Shown here: positions 34,096 through 42,770 of the stretch, piece by piece | Layout: each line of letters begins with the position of its first letter | Position numbering within the stretch: position 1 is the first letter of the stretch | DNA from: Methanocella arvoryzae MRE50 | GTDB taxonomy: Archaea; Halobacteriota; Methanocellia; Methanocellales; Methanocellaceae | Assembly: GCF_000063445.1 (NCBI RefSeq) | Contig: NC_009464.1 | Coordinates: 1,178,001-1,242,000, forward strand | Length of the DNA stretch: 64,000 nt | Reading direction: 5' to 3' | Position numbers and translations under genes: made by a program | The notes under the pieces: generated by a model | The model's input: only the letters and a program-made list of their open reading frames with translations | The model's database searches: none | What the model was told of the DNA's origin: nothing

Positions 34096-34340
34096 TAGCA
34101 GAACATTTACTATCTACATGCATATTAACTTTATGTAGTAACTGGCATTATAAAAGTTAATCGAAATGAGTTGCGTATTCGCCGGATGTTCACATTATTT
34201 AGTAACGGTATACTCGCCCATTTAAGCCGGTTTTATGCTCCGGTTGCCGGCAGCTATATAGTACATCCCGAACACACGCGGCAACGACATTTAATCTATA
34301 ACAGCCAAACTTGAAGCAGGTTTTCAGAGGTCTGTCAATC

Positions 34341-35984
34341 ATGCGAAGTGACAAGGTCAAGAAGGGAATGGAGAGGACGCCGCACCGGGCGCTGCTCAAG
34401 TCGGTGGGCGTTACGGACAGCGACATGGACAAGCCGTTCATCGGGATCGCCAACGCCTGGAACGACATCGTCCCCGGTCACAAGCACCTGCGGGCACTCG
34501 CGGAAAAGGTCAGGGAAGGCATCAGGGAAGCCGGCGGCGTGCCGTTCGAGTTCGGCGTCATCGGCATCTGCGACGGCATTGCCATGGGCCACGAGGGCAT
34601 GAGCTACTCGCTGCCTTCCAGGGAGATCATCGCCGACTCGATCGAGGTCATGGCTCAGGCCCACCGGTTCGACGGCATCGTCATGCTGGGCACCTGTGAC
34701 AAGATTGTCCCGGGCATGCTGATGGCGACGCTCAGGATGAACATCCCCACAATTGTGGTGACCGGCGGCCCGATGCTGCCGGGCAGGCTGGACGGCAAAG
34801 ATCTCACCCTGATCTCGTCCTTCGAGGCCATCGGCAGCGTCCGGGCAGGCAGGATGACGCCTGAAGAGCTCAAGGAGATCGAGGACCTCTGCTGCCCGGG
34901 CTGCGGCAGCTGCCAGGGGCTGTACACAGCTAACACTATGGCCTGCATGACTGAGGCGCTGGGCCTGTCTCTGCCGGACTGTGCCACGGCTCACGCGGTC
35001 AGCGGCAAGAAGGACCGAATCGCCAGGGAGAGCGGCCGCCGCATCGTGCAGCTCGTCAAAGAGGACATCAAGCCGCTGGACGTCGTATCGAGAGAGTCGT
35101 TCGAGAACGCGATCAAAGTTGACATGAGCATCGGAGGCTCGACCAACACAGTGCTGCACCTGACCGCCATCGCTGCGGAAGGCGGCATCGAGCTGAAGCT
35201 GGACGACTTCGACAGGATCAGCAGCGAGACTCCCCACATCTGCCACATGAGCCCCGGAGGACCGTACACGATGAAGGACCTCGACGAGGCGGGAGGAATA
35301 CCTGCGGTCATGAGCCAGATCGCTGGGCTGAAAGACCTGCCCACGGTATCGGGCAAGACCATCAAGGCCATCGTGAAGGATGCCAGAGTGGAGAGGCCCG
35401 AAGTCATCCACGCCCAGGCCGACCCCGTTCACAAGACTGGCGGCATCTCGATCCTGTACGGCAGCCTGGCACCGGAGGGCGCGGTCGTCAAGAGCGGCGC
35501 CGTGAGCGATAAGATGCTGAAGTTCTCAGGCAGGGCGAGAGTGTTCGATACTGAGGATGATGCCATCAAGGCCATCCTGGGCAAAGAGATCCAGCCAGGC
35601 GACGTGGTCGTGATCCGGTACGTAGGCCCCAGGGGAGGCCCGGGCATGCCGGAGATGCTCAGCCCGACATCCGCCATCGCAGGCATGGGCCTGAGCGAAT
35701 CCGTAGCCCTCATCACCGACGGCAGGTTCTCGGGCGGCACCCGCGGGCCATGTATCGGCCACGTCTCCCCTGAAGCCGTGGACGGCGGCCCCATAGGCAT
35801 GCTGAAGGACGGCGACCGCATCGAGATCGACATACCGGCGAAGCGGATCGATGTCATCCTCACCGAGGGAGAGATGTCAGCCCGGAAGAAGACGTTCAAG
35901 CCCAGACAGAAACAGCTGAAAGGCTACCTCGCCCGGTATGCGAAGAACGTCACTTCGGCCTCTACCGGCGGGCTGATCAGATAA
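34341..35984 (+). CDS. ilvD: Dihydroxy-acid dehydratase
   Basis: 547 residues; the third enzyme of valine, isoleucine and pantothenate synthesis, a [4Fe-4S] dehydratase. Landmarks are [40 protein letters not shown] with cluster-ligand cysteines, [10 protein letters not shown], and the C-terminal [21 protein letters not shown] split over its core. ATG at 34341 ([15 protein letters not shown]) matches the family N-terminus; a more distal in-frame start at 34311 would add ten unmatched residues. A TTTAATCTATAAC element near 34290 is a possible promoter. The gene stands alone. Confidence 0.94.
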   Translation: MRSDKVKKGMERTPHRALLKSVGVTDSDMDKPFIGIANAWNDIVPGHKHLRALAEKVREGIREAGGVPFEFGVIGICDGIAMGHEGMSYSLPSREIIADSIEVMAQAHRFDGIVMLGTCDKIVPGMLMATLRMNIPTIVVTGGPMLPGRLDGKDLTLISSFEAIGSVRAGRMTPEELKEIEDLCCPGCGSCQGLYTANTMACMTEALGLSLPDCATAHAVSGKKDRIARESGRRIVQLVKEDIKPLDVVSRESFENAIKVDMSIGGSTNTVLHLTAIAAEGGIELKLDDFDRISSETPHICHMSPGGPYTMKDLDEAGGIPAVMSQIAGLKDLPTVSGKTIKAIVKDARVERPEVIHAQADPVHKTGGISILYGSLAPEGAVVKSGAVSDKMLKFSGRARVFDTEDDAIKAILGKEIQPGDVVVIRYVGPRGGPGMPEMLSPTSAIAGMGLSESVALITDGRFSGGTRGPCIGHVSPEAVDGGPIGMLKDGDRIEIDIPAKRIDVILTEGEMSARKKTFKPRQKQLKGYLARYAKNVTSASTGGLIR

Positions 35985-36018
35985 GATTTAGTGAGCAAGG
36001 CAAATAACTCCGTGCCGA

Positions 36019-36065
36019 GATGTTCGCCTGTTGAACGCCTGCGAATGCAGGCGTTCTCAAGGCGA
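36019..36065. repeat. GATGTTCGCC-type small palindrome, copy 3
   Basis: GATGTTCGCC, TGTTGAACGCCTGCGAATGC, AGGCGTTCTC and AAGGCGATTCC in that order, nearly identical to the copy at 14881-14929. Confidence 0.6.
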
Positions 36066-36095
36066 TTCCTGACATCCGATTTTCCCTCCCCAATC

Positions 36096-36323
36096 CTCCG
36101 GCTCCTCACCTTCCTCCTCTCAGACCTCCTGACCTCCCTGACCTCCCAGCTTGAAAAGTCTCCCTGACCTCCGGGCACTCCCCAACCCCCCATTTTCTCC
36201 GGTACGTGTGCGTAAGCCGGGCAACAGGGAGGTTTCGGAGGCGCCGTAGATCAGAGAGAACGATCTCAGGGGGAGGTCAGGGAGGTCAGGAGATCAGAGA
36301 GGAGGACAGTGAGGGACCGGAGG
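36096..36323. repeat. GACCTCC-unit palindrome (class C)
   Basis: The left arm (36096-36147) contains tandem CCTGACCTCC-type units: CTCAGACCTCCTGACCTCCC. The right arm (36270-36323) is the complement: GGGAGGTCAGGGAGGTCAGG and AGATCAGAGAGGAGG. Arms of some 50 nt enclose about 120 nt with another partial unit. The rest of the gap 35985-36383 holds no supported gene. Confidence 0.65.
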
Positions 36324-36383
36324 CCAAGGAGGTTTTGAATGACGAATATCAGAAAAGTTTTAAGAATAAGTTACTTGCCACCA

Positions 36384-36776
36384 TCAAGCGGACACTTTTT
36401 TCGCTTCTTCATCGATGTTGCGGAGCAAATCTTTTAACGAGATAGGCTTTTTCAAAAACTTGGTCGCCCCGGCTTCTATGGCTTCTTTTTCCACGGCTTC
36501 GTCGGCGGATACGAAGATGATGCGAGTGGCGGGAGTCGTGGCGAGGATTTCCTTGGTGGTTTCCACCCCGTTCTTAGTGGGCATCCGGTGGTCAATGATG
36601 ACGATGTCGGGCTTATGGTTGGCCTTGCTTTGCTTTTCCAGAGCGTCGGTGCCATCGCTGGCTATGTACGATATAGGATAGCCTCTGGAGGAGATAGCCA
36701 GCCTGTAAAGCTTCTGGAGGTCAGGCTCATCATCCACTATAGCTACAAATGGTTTTTTATCGTCCCCGTCGCTCAT
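36384..36776 (-). CDS. Stand-alone response regulator (receiver domain)
   Basis: 130 residues, just a CheY-like domain: FVAIVDDEPDLQKLY with the acidic pair, DIVIIDHRMPTKNG with the phosphoacceptor Asp, FVSADEA with the switch residue, and FLKKPIS with the Lys. ATG at 36776 begins the domain and has AAGGA 8 nt upstream; an AGATATAC box near 36828 fits a leader of some 25-30 nt. The longer in-frame extension lacks any conserved feature. No kinase gene lies beside it. Confidence 0.85.
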   Translation of the reverse strand: MSDGDDKKPFVAIVDDEPDLQKLYRLAISSRGYPISYIASDGTDALEKQSKANHKPDIVIIDHRMPTKNGVETTKEILATTPATRIIFVSADEAVEKEAIEAGATKFLKKPISLKDLLRNIDEEAKKVSA

Positions 36777-36984
36777 GTTGTTTATCCTTGTCTTCGTGCT
36801 GGTATACGCGCCGGAAAGGTATATCTTCTCGCCATATTTTCCGACACAATCTTTAGTATTAGCCCTCTTATTGACTACGGTGTGGGACTTCGAGAGATAG
36901 TATGTCCCCGGATGCAATTGCTTTTACATCTTTTGGCATATAAATATGTTGCTTAGCACATGGACAATACCGGAATGCTTCGGG

Positions 36985-37632
36985 TCAGATACCCATTCCC
37001 GCAAGCACCGGAAACGCTTTCAGGAGGCCGTTGACCATCATCTCGATGGCTATCGTGGCCAGCACGATACCCATGATTTTGGTCAGCACTCTCGATCCGT
37101 CTTTCTTAATGACGGAATATAAGAGCTCCGAGTTTATCAAGATGAGGAAAGCCGCCCCCATGGCAAGCAGGATGGCGAGGAAAATTGACAGCTTTTGCAG
37201 GTCGTTGGTCGCCGCTTCGTTCATCAGGATCATGACCGTGCTCATCGCGCCCGGCCCCGCCAGCAGCGGCGTCGCCATCGGCGTTACGGCCACCGCTTCG
37301 CGCTCGTCGGACTCGTCGATCTTCGACGCCGGGCTGCGCCCCATGAGCATGTCGAAGGCAATGGCGAGCAACAGCAGCCCGCCGGCAATTCTCAGGGAGG
37401 GCAGTGTCACGTTGAGCAAGGTGAAGACAGCCTGGCCGATGAGGGCGAACACCAGCAGGATCGCCGTGGCGATGAGGAGGGACTTGATGATGGCAGTCCG
37501 GCGCTCGGCGGGCGTCAGCTTAGATGTGAGCGAGATGAAGATCGGGATGTTGCCGAACGGGTTGACTATGACGAAGACGCCTACTAAGGCGTGTATGAAG
37601 AGCGTGTAGCTTAAAGCGCTATCGAAGACCAT
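36985..37632 (-). CDS. MarC family membrane protein
   Basis: 215 residues with six hydrophobic helices. GVFVIVNPFGNIPIF at the N-terminus and ATPLLAGPGAMSTVMILM after helix 3 are the family signatures (NPxGxxPxF and PLLAGPGA). Members were once linked to multiple antibiotic resistance; the transport function is not established. The start ATG at 37632 precedes the first helix directly. Single gene, transcribed away from the DUF2111 pair. Confidence 0.9.
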   Translation of the reverse strand: MVFDSALSYTLFIHALVGVFVIVNPFGNIPIFISLTSKLTPAERRTAIIKSLLIATAILLVFALIGQAVFTLLNVTLPSLRIAGGLLLLAIAFDMLMGRSPASKIDESDEREAVAVTPMATPLLAGPGAMSTVMILMNEAATNDLQKLSIFLAILLAMGAAFLILINSELLYSVIKKDGSRVLTKIMGIVLATIAIEMMVNGLLKAFPVLAGMGI

Positions 37633-37814
37633 TCGTTAATCAGATGTGCTGTAACTATTAAATTCTTTTTCACCCTTCAGCTCCCCTTGCCCTTGCCGGC
37701 CCTCAAAACGGAATTTTCGGACGGCGCAGACGTTATCTTCAATCGTCGGGCGCAGCGAGTGATACATGTCAAAAGAAGAAGGAACGTTTTTACGAAAATT
37801 TTGCCTGTGTATAC

Positions 37815-38201
37815 ATGATGAGCTCGCTAGAAATTTCGAAGGATACGCCAGCAGAGATGCTACGACAGCTGGCCGAGTCGATCCACCAGGCCACGGGTGG
37901 CATGCCTATCGCCCTTAAAAGCCGTAATATGCCCGGCGTGTTCGTCGACAGCGACGGCTCCGCGGACACCAGTTACGAGAGTATAGTGCTGGACAGCGTT
38001 TTTTTGAACAGCCACGTAAGAAAGGCCCGTGTCGATACCGGAAAATACGCCGGGATGCCAATGATGATCTCCCCGATAGAGGATACGGATGGCTTCACAA
38101 TAGCTACGCTGGGCATCGTAGATGCTCTGGGTTCGCTAAGCCTGCAAGAATTCGCGCAGATCAGCCAGCGTATTAAAAACCAGGTGCTGGATAGCTTCTG
38201 A
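37815..38201 (+). CDS. DUF2111 family protein, copy 1
   Basis: 128 residues. The DUF2111 core is visible: LAESIHQATGGMPIALKSRNMPGVFVDS (in parts), ESIVLDSVFLNSHVRKARVDTGKYAGMPMMISPI and ATLGIVDALGSLSLQEF. This family is largely confined to methanogens and has no known biochemical role. The next gene is a paralogue 42 nt downstream on the same strand. The ATG follows TTTTTACG by about 25 nt, suggesting a leaderless mRNA; a second ATG at 37818 is equally possible. Confidence 0.78.
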   Translation: MMSSLEISKDTPAEMLRQLAESIHQATGGMPIALKSRNMPGVFVDSDGSADTSYESIVLDSVFLNSHVRKARVDTGKYAGMPMMISPIEDTDGFTIATLGIVDALGSLSLQEFAQISQRIKNQVLDSF

Positions 38202-38243
38202 AGCCTGGCAAAACCATAAAAGCACGCACATCTACGTTAGATT

Positions 38244-38621
38244 ATGGATCGGATAACAATTTCTGCGGACTCTTCAGCCGACGACCTGGCCAGCCTGGCT
38301 CTCTGCATCCATGCCCTCACAGGCGGCCTCCCGGTCACCGCAAGAAGCATGAACAGGCCGGGAGTTCAGGTGGAGGACGGGCAGGTCAGGTCCAGATCGT
38401 ATACCGGGCCGATTCTGGAACAGGTGCTGGCTGAAGGCCGCGTGATAAAAGGCAGGCCCCCGGCAGGAGCGTATAAGGGCATACCGGTAATCGTCGCCCC
38501 CATAAAGGCGGACGGAAAAACGGTCGTCGCGATCGGCGTGGTCGATACTACGGGCTCGATGGAGATCAAGGCGCTCATGGACCAGTATGCCGCTATCCAC
38601 AGGCAGGTCAATGGCCACTGA
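38244..38621 (+). CDS. DUF2111 family protein, copy 2
   Basis: 125 residues, aligning along its whole length with the preceding gene: LALCIHALTGGLPVTARSMN corresponds to LAESIHQATGGMPIALKSRN, and VAIGVVDTTGSMEIKALMDQ to ATLGIVDALGSLSLQEFAQ. The two are diverged tandem paralogues. An ACCATAAAAG element near 38213 lies 25-30 nt before the ATG, so this copy may have its own promoter. Function unknown. Confidence 0.78.
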   Translation: MDRITISADSSADDLASLALCIHALTGGLPVTARSMNRPGVQVEDGQVRSRSYTGPILEQVLAEGRVIKGRPPAGAYKGIPVIVAPIKADGKTVVAIGVVDTTGSMEIKALMDQYAAIHRQVNGH

Positions 38622-38701
38622 TGTTTCTGCTTAGCCAGCCTTATATCTGCCACGCGGTATAACCGTAATATTTTTCCACCCGAAAGCCCTTTTTGGCTTC
38701 G

Positions 38702-39397
38702 ATGAAGAATCTTTCCGGTAGTGACGCGGCGAAAAAGAACGCCGCAGAAAAGGCCTGCGAGCTGGTGACCGACGGCATGATCGTGGGGCTTGGCACAGGC
38801 TCCACAGTAGCCCATTCGATCCGGCTGCTCGGAAGGTGGGTGAAGGAAGAAGGGCTGAACATCGTAGGAGTGCCGACTTCTTACTCGACCGAGGCTCTGG
38901 CCATCGAGTGCGGCATACCCCTGACCAGCCTGGCAGCTTCGCCCGTGCTGGACATCGCCATCGATGGCGCGGACCAGGTCGACGCCTCGCTCAACGCCAT
39001 CAAAGGCGGGGGAGCGGCACACACCCGGGAAAAGATCGTCGCCTCGTCCGCAAAGCAGTTCGTCATCGTCGCTGACGACAAGAAGTTCAGCAGCATTCTG
39101 GACAGGTCAGTGCCTACCGAAGTGCTCCCGTACGCCGTGAAGCTGGTAGAGCGGGAGATCCTGAAGCTCGGCGGCACCTGCACGGTCAGGACCGGCACCG
39201 GCAAGGACGGCCCGATCATCACTGACAACGGCAACTTCGTGCTGGACTGCGCCTTCGGGCAGATCAAAGAGCCGGCGCTGCTCGGCGACAAGCTCTCCCG
39301 TATCCCTGGCCTGGTGGAGCACGGCATCTTCACCAACGCCGCCATGGTGTACGTGGGGTATGAGAACAGGGTAGAGGTCCTCCGGCGCAAGATGTGA
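38702..39397 (+). CDS. rpiA: Ribose-5-phosphate isomerase A
   Basis: 231 residues; interconverts ribose 5-phosphate and ribulose 5-phosphate. Conserved blocks: GTGSTVAHSI for phosphate binding, DGADQVDASLNAIKGGGAAH with catalytic Asp/Lys region, ADDKKFS, and the C-terminal GLVEHGIF. Methanogens need it for nucleotide and RuMP-linked pentose metabolism. The ATG at 38702 is preferred over a TTG at 38693; a GTAATATTT box near 38665-38673 lies 30 nt upstream. Confidence 0.92.
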   Translation: MKNLSGSDAAKKNAAEKACELVTDGMIVGLGTGSTVAHSIRLLGRWVKEEGLNIVGVPTSYSTEALAIECGIPLTSLAASPVLDIAIDGADQVDASLNAIKGGGAAHTREKIVASSAKQFVIVADDKKFSSILDRSVPTEVLPYAVKLVEREILKLGGTCTVRTGTGKDGPIITDNGNFVLDCAFGQIKEPALLGDKLSRIPGLVEHGIFTNAAMVYVGYENRVEVLRRKM

Positions 39398-39545
39398 ACG
39401 GGGCATGGCATGCAGGGCCACGACAGAAGCTGCCGGAGGTCGCCCGCAGCGTGCCAGCCGCAGTTTTTCCTGGAGTCTGTAAACCACAAGAATTATATCG
39501 TAGAATGCTATTTAGGATATGCAAAACTCCTAAGTTTGTCGTAAT

Positions 39546-39664
39546 GTCGGAGTGGCCTAGTCTGGTTAGGGCGTCGGACTCATAGGGTATTGAATACTCG
39601 CCATAACTTGAGACAAGTAGCCTGAGACATCCGAAGGTCGGGGGTTCGGATCCCCCCTCCGACA
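39546..39664 (+). tRNA. tRNA-Met (CAU), with an intron
   Basis: Acceptor stem GTCGGAG pairs with CTCCGAC; D arm GCCTAGTCTGGTTAGGGC; anticodon stem TCGGA/TCCGA; T arm GGGGG TTCGGAT CCCCC; discriminator A at 39664, no encoded CCA. The loop reads CTCATA and then A just before TCCGA, giving anticodon CAT at 39581-39583. A 44-nt intron at about 39585-39628 interrupts after position 37, the usual archaeal site. The short variable loop excludes Leu/Ser. Elongator Met is favoured; a tRNA-Ile with modified CAU is less likely because the acceptor and D arm do not resemble it. Confidence 0.85.
39585..39628 (+). other. tRNA intron in tRNA-Met
   Basis: The 44-nt insert lies between anticodon-loop positions 37 and 38. 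Exact splice points depend on the bulge-helix-bulge fold and could shift by a base or two. Confidence 0.6.
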
Positions 39665-39667
39665 CTA

Positions 39668-39807
39668 AAAGTTTTGAAGGGGCTCCCGGGGAACTTTTTC
39701 AAAAGTTCCCCTGGGTCTCGACACCGAAGCAGGCCCGAAGGGCATTTTTTAGCGATGTTTTTGAGGGGTGGCGAGGGGGACTTTTTACAAAAAGTCCCCC
39801 TAACACC
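39668..39807 (+). repeat. tRNA-adjacent structured repeat (class G), copy 1
   Basis: It starts 3 nt after the tRNA-Met gene. Hairpin 1: GGGGAACTTTT TC AAAAGTTCCCC. A conserved single-strand block follows: GGCCCGAAGGGCATTTTTTA and GCGATGTTTTTGAGGGG. Hairpin 2: GGGGGACTTTTTAC and AAAAAGTCCCCC, ending TAACACC. A related partial copy of hairpin 2 lies at 39859-39890. Confidence 0.7.
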
Positions 39808-39913
39808 TATTACTTACAGGAGCTGTCGCACGTTAAGGAACGTAAAGCCTGGCATCCCAGTTTTTACCAAAAAGTTCCCCGTACACCTGCCCAATAAAAA
39901 TTAAAAGATTATT

Positions 39914-40687
39914 TTACCTGATGCCCCCGGGATTCACCGGCCGTACGCCGTGGCCGACGTCCATGGAGCCTGCCACCGCACCCCTTACAAACACTTTAGC
40001 CTTCTCGCAGGCAGCTACCACCGGTTCTCCCCGGGCCAGATAGGCCGTCACTGCCGCCGAGTGGGTGCAGCCGGTGCCGTGGGTGCCGCCTTTGACCAGA
40101 TCGCCCTGGAAGGTGTGGAATGTGCCGGCGCTATCGTAGAGCGTATCTATGCCCCCGAAGTGCCCGCCGGTCAGGACGACGTTCCTGACGCCGAGGGCGC
40201 GGATTGCCTTACAGGCCTCTCTGACAGAGTCCATGTCCCTGATCTTGATACCCGACAGCACTTCCGCTTCGTACACGTTCGGGGTGACTACCTCAGCCAG
40301 AGGCAGGATCTCTGCCTTAAGGACCTCGACCGCGTCCGGGTTCAGCAGCCTGCCGCCGGCTTCTGCAGCCATGACCGGATCGACTACCAGTTTCAGCCCG
40401 TAATCCTTCACTTTGCGTGCCACGCAGCGGATCGTCTCGACTCTCGACAGCATGCCGGTTTTAGCATACCTGACGCTGAAGTCGGACATCACAGCGTCGA
40501 TCTGGCTCTCGATGGCCTGGACAGGCACGTCGAAGATTCCCCTGACGCCAGTCGTGTTCTGTGCCGTGATCGCAGTCAGCACACAGGTCCCGTGTACCCC
40601 GAGCGCCTGAAAGGTCTTGAGGTCAGCCTGGATGCCCGCCCCTCCTCCGGAATCTGAGCCGGCGATGGTCATGGCGATATAGCTCAT
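39914..40687 (-). CDS. thiD: Hydroxymethylpyrimidine/phosphomethylpyrimidine kinase
   Basis: 257 residues of the ribokinase fold, phosphorylating HMP and HMP-P in thiamine synthesis. N-terminal AGSDSGGGAGIQADLKTF, middle DPVMAAEAGGRLL, and the C-terminal GTGCTHSAAVTAYLARG carry substrate- and ATP-binding residues. Stand-alone ThiD, without the ThiN or ThiE fusion seen in some archaea. The ATG at 40687 starts the fold; a TTAATATCG box at 40707-40715 places the transcript start at the ATG, so a more distal in-frame start at 40732 is rejected. Confidence 0.92.
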   Translation of the reverse strand: MSYIAMTIAGSDSGGGAGIQADLKTFQALGVHGTCVLTAITAQNTTGVRGIFDVPVQAIESQIDAVMSDFSVRYAKTGMLSRVETIRCVARKVKDYGLKLVVDPVMAAEAGGRLLNPDAVEVLKAEILPLAEVVTPNVYEAEVLSGIKIRDMDSVREACKAIRALGVRNVVLTGGHFGGIDTLYDSAGTFHTFQGDLVKGGTHGTGCTHSAAVTAYLARGEPVVAACEKAKVFVRGAVAGSMDVGHGVRPVNPGGIR

Positions 40688-40706
40688 GAGACATAGATAT
40701 TTCAGA

Positions 40707-40715
40707 GCGATATTA
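40707..40715 (-). promoter_or_regulatory. TATA box of thiD
   Basis: TTAATATCG on the minus strand, centred about 24 nt before the ATG at 40687: a leaderless mRNA is expected. Confidence 0.5.
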
Positions 40716-40864
40716 AGTGTTTTGTTAGGCAAGATCGATTGATTTGTCAGGCCTCATCACAAAAGCCACGGCCGAGAGGCCAGGGAGTTCACTCCCCACG
40801 CACTCTCCGGCCCCAGGTCGCAAGCAAAAGTTTAAACGATATCAGCGATCTAAATAAGGTTACT

Positions 40865-41056
40865 ATGCGACCGAACGACAGGGTCATCCTGCTAAGAGAG
40901 CTGAAAAAATCTATAGACGGCAGCGTTATCCCCGAAGGCGCCGAGGGTGTCATACTGGCCAAAATACCGGGCAGCGGCTGGAATACTTTCGAGGTCGACT
41001 TCGGCGAGCACGGGACTGCTATCTGCGATAAGCAGGACCTGGAAGTAAAACGTTAG
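40865..41056 (+). CDS. Small SH3-like barrel protein (63 aa)
   Basis: The 63 residues read as a single small beta-barrel: DRVILLRELKKSIDGSVIPEG, then GVILAKIPGSGWNTFEVDF and ICDKQDLEVKR. The pattern resembles DUF4926-type SH3-like barrels that often lie in toxin-antitoxin-like or regulatory contexts. A TTTAAACG element near 40831 lies 30 nt upstream of the ATG at 40865. It ends 17 nt from the ABC permease gene on the other strand. Function unknown. Confidence 0.6.
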   Translation: MRPNDRVILLRELKKSIDGSVIPEGAEGVILAKIPGSGWNTFEVDFGEHGTAICDKQDLEVKR

Positions 41057-41073
41057 TAGATCCTCTACAGGAC

Positions 41074-41844
41074 CTATTGAATCATTCTTCTTTTCATCAG
41101 CACTGTCGAGATAGCTGTGCATATGATCGTGAAGACCCCCATCCACGCCAGGTCTATGGCAAAGCTCCAGGATACAAGCCCTGTCGCTGCAGGCCTGATC
41201 ACGTCGACCGCGTGAGTGAGCGGCAGGAGCCAGGATATGTCCCGGACTATCGGGGGCAGGCTGTCCACCGGGAAAAAGACCCCGGAGAGCAGGAACATCG
41301 GCGATACGAGCAGCGTGAAGTAATAGTTGAACGCGTCGATAGAAGGCACTAATGACGTAAACAGCATGCTGAACGAGGCGAACATAAGGCCGACCAGCAT
41401 GATGGTCGGTAGAATAATCAGCGCAGACTCTATCCTGGCCAGCCCCATCAGGAAGATCACGAGGAAGATACAGGTGCCGCTGATCAGGCTTTTCGTAGCG
41501 CCCCAGAGGATCTCCCCGAGGACAATGTCCTCGATCATGACAGGCGTGGACAGCACTGCGTCGAACGTTTTCTGGAAGTGCATGCGGACGAAAGTCGAGT
41601 AGGTACACTCGTAAGAGGCGGCGAACATGGCCGAGGACGAGAGGATGCCGGGGGCCAGGAACTGGGGATAGCTGACGCCCCCGATCTGCCCGACGAACAG
41701 GCCAAGGCCGTAGCCCAGCGCCAGGATGAAGAGCAGCGGCTCCGCAAAATAGGGCAGGATGCTGGTGATGAAGAACTTCTTGAATACGCTTAAGTTGCGG
41801 GCCCAGACGTGCCTCGCCCGCCACGATGGCAGCTCGATCCTCAC
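41074..41844 (-). CDS. ABC-2 type transporter permease
   Basis: 256 residues with six membrane helices of the ABC-2 fold. Landmarks: EPLLFILALGYGLGLFVG, then MHFQKTFDAVLSTPV with the coupling helix, and LTHAVDVIRPAATG before the last helix. It pairs with the ATPase just upstream. GTG at 41844 is the start: it overlaps the ATPase stop (GTGA), and the open stretch beyond it shows no permease-like sequence. The pair resembles the NodIJ/drug-export type; the cargo is unknown. Confidence 0.88.
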   Translation of the reverse strand: MRIELPSWRARHVWARNLSVFKKFFITSILPYFAEPLLFILALGYGLGLFVGQIGGVSYPQFLAPGILSSSAMFAASYECTYSTFVRMHFQKTFDAVLSTPVMIEDIVLGEILWGATKSLISGTCIFLVIFLMGLARIESALIILPTIMLVGLMFASFSMLFTSLVPSIDAFNYYFTLLVSPMFLLSGVFFPVDSLPPIVRDISWLLPLTHAVDVIRPAATGLVSWSFAIDLAWMGVFTIICTAISTVLMKRRMIQ

Positions 41845-42746
41845 TTCAGCTGCCTCCCGGTGAGCTTCAGGAAAACGTCCTCGAGGTTCGTCTTGCGGAC
41901 GATGTGGCGGCGGCCGGTGGCCGCCTCGCATTTGTTGCGCAGCACTTCGGCATCGTTGCCGTAGACGTAGAGGCGGCTGCCCACCTGCTCGATGCTGCCT
42001 TTCACCTGATCCCGGATAGCGCTGACCTGCGCTTCTTCGGGAGCGTACACTTCGCAGACGCTGGTACCCACGACACGGCCGATCAGTTCGGCGGGGGATC
42101 CGTATTCCAGGATCCTCCCCCCAAACATGACCGCGATGCGATCGCAGAGCTCCTGGGCTTCGTCCATGTAATGCGTGGTCAGCACGATCGTCTTGCCTCC
42201 GTCTTTGAGCCTGATGATGGTATCCCAGATCTGCCGCCGGGCCTGGGGGTCGAGGCCGGTCGTGGGCTCGTCCAGGATCAGCAGCTCAGGATCGTTCACG
42301 AGGGCTCTGGCCACGATCAGCTTTCGTCTCATACCTCCCGAGAGGTCGTCCACGGGCGTGTCGGCCTTCTCGAGCAGATCGAAGAAGGACAGCAGCTCTG
42401 CGATTCTCTTCCGGGCTGTCCGGTGAGGGATGTCGAAGTAGCGGGAGTAGACCATCAGGTTCTCGCATACGGTAAGGTCCCGGTCGAGGTTGTCGTCCTG
42501 AGTGGCCACCCCGATCAGTGCCTTGATCCGCCTCGGCTCCGTCTTCACGCTCATGCCGTTGACCAGAATATCCCCCCGGGTCACCGGTGACCGGCAGTAG
42601 ATCATCTTCATGACTGTGGTCTTCCCCGCACCGTTTGGTCCCAGAAACCCGAAGCACTCCGTCCGGGGTATGGAGAAACTGACGTGGTCCACAGCCCGCA
42701 GACCGTTGTAATCCTTGACCAGGTCGCTGCCCTCGACGATTGCCAT
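41841..42746 (-). CDS. ABC transporter ATPase (NodI/daunorubicin-export type)
   Basis: 301 residues. Walker A GPNGAGKTT, Q loop in ATQDDN, signature VDDLSGGMRRKL, Walker B ELLILDEPTTGLDP and the switch His in VLTTHYMDEAQ are all intact. The C-terminal domain (residues 220-301) is of the type in drug and polysaccharide exporters. ATG at 42746 is preferred because the TATA box at 42762-42770 places the transcript start there; ATGs at 42755 and upstream are alternatives. Coupled to the permease gene by a 4-nt overlap. Confidence 0.92.
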   Translation of the reverse strand: MAIVEGSDLVKDYNGLRAVDHVSFSIPRTECFGFLGPNGAGKTTVMKMIYCRSPVTRGDILVNGMSVKTEPRRIKALIGVATQDDNLDRDLTVCENLMVYSRYFDIPHRTARKRIAELLSFFDLLEKADTPVDDLSGGMRRKLIVARALVNDPELLILDEPTTGLDPQARRQIWDTIIRLKDGGKTIVLTTHYMDEAQELCDRIAVMFGGRILEYGSPAELIGRVVGTSVCEVYAPEEAQVSAIRDQVKGSIEQVGSRLYVYGNDAEVLRNKCEAATGRRHIVRKTNLEDVFLKLTGRQLK

Positions 42747-42761
42747 TGCGTTCGCCATCAC

Positions 42762-42770
42762 TTTATATAT
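42762..42770 (-). promoter_or_regulatory. TATA box of the ABC transporter operon
   Basis: ATATATAAA on the minus strand inside an AT-rich run (TTAATTTAATATATATAAAG), 20-25 nt before the preferred ATG at 42746. Confidence 0.5.

Noticed and set aside
34335-35432. Long minus-strand open frame over ilvD
   Set aside because: It is the antisense of the dihydroxy-acid dehydratase; Arg/His/Asp-rich with no domain pattern.
36206-36445. Plus-strand 79-codon open frame in the class C repeat
   Set aside because: It translates the repeat arms (Gly/Gln/Glu-rich) and ends in a receiver gene on the other strand.
39546-39664. Two-part or pseudo tRNA reading of the tRNA-Met locus
   Set aside because: All arms pair well and the insert sits at the normal archaeal intron position, so an intron-containing functional tRNA is the simpler reading.
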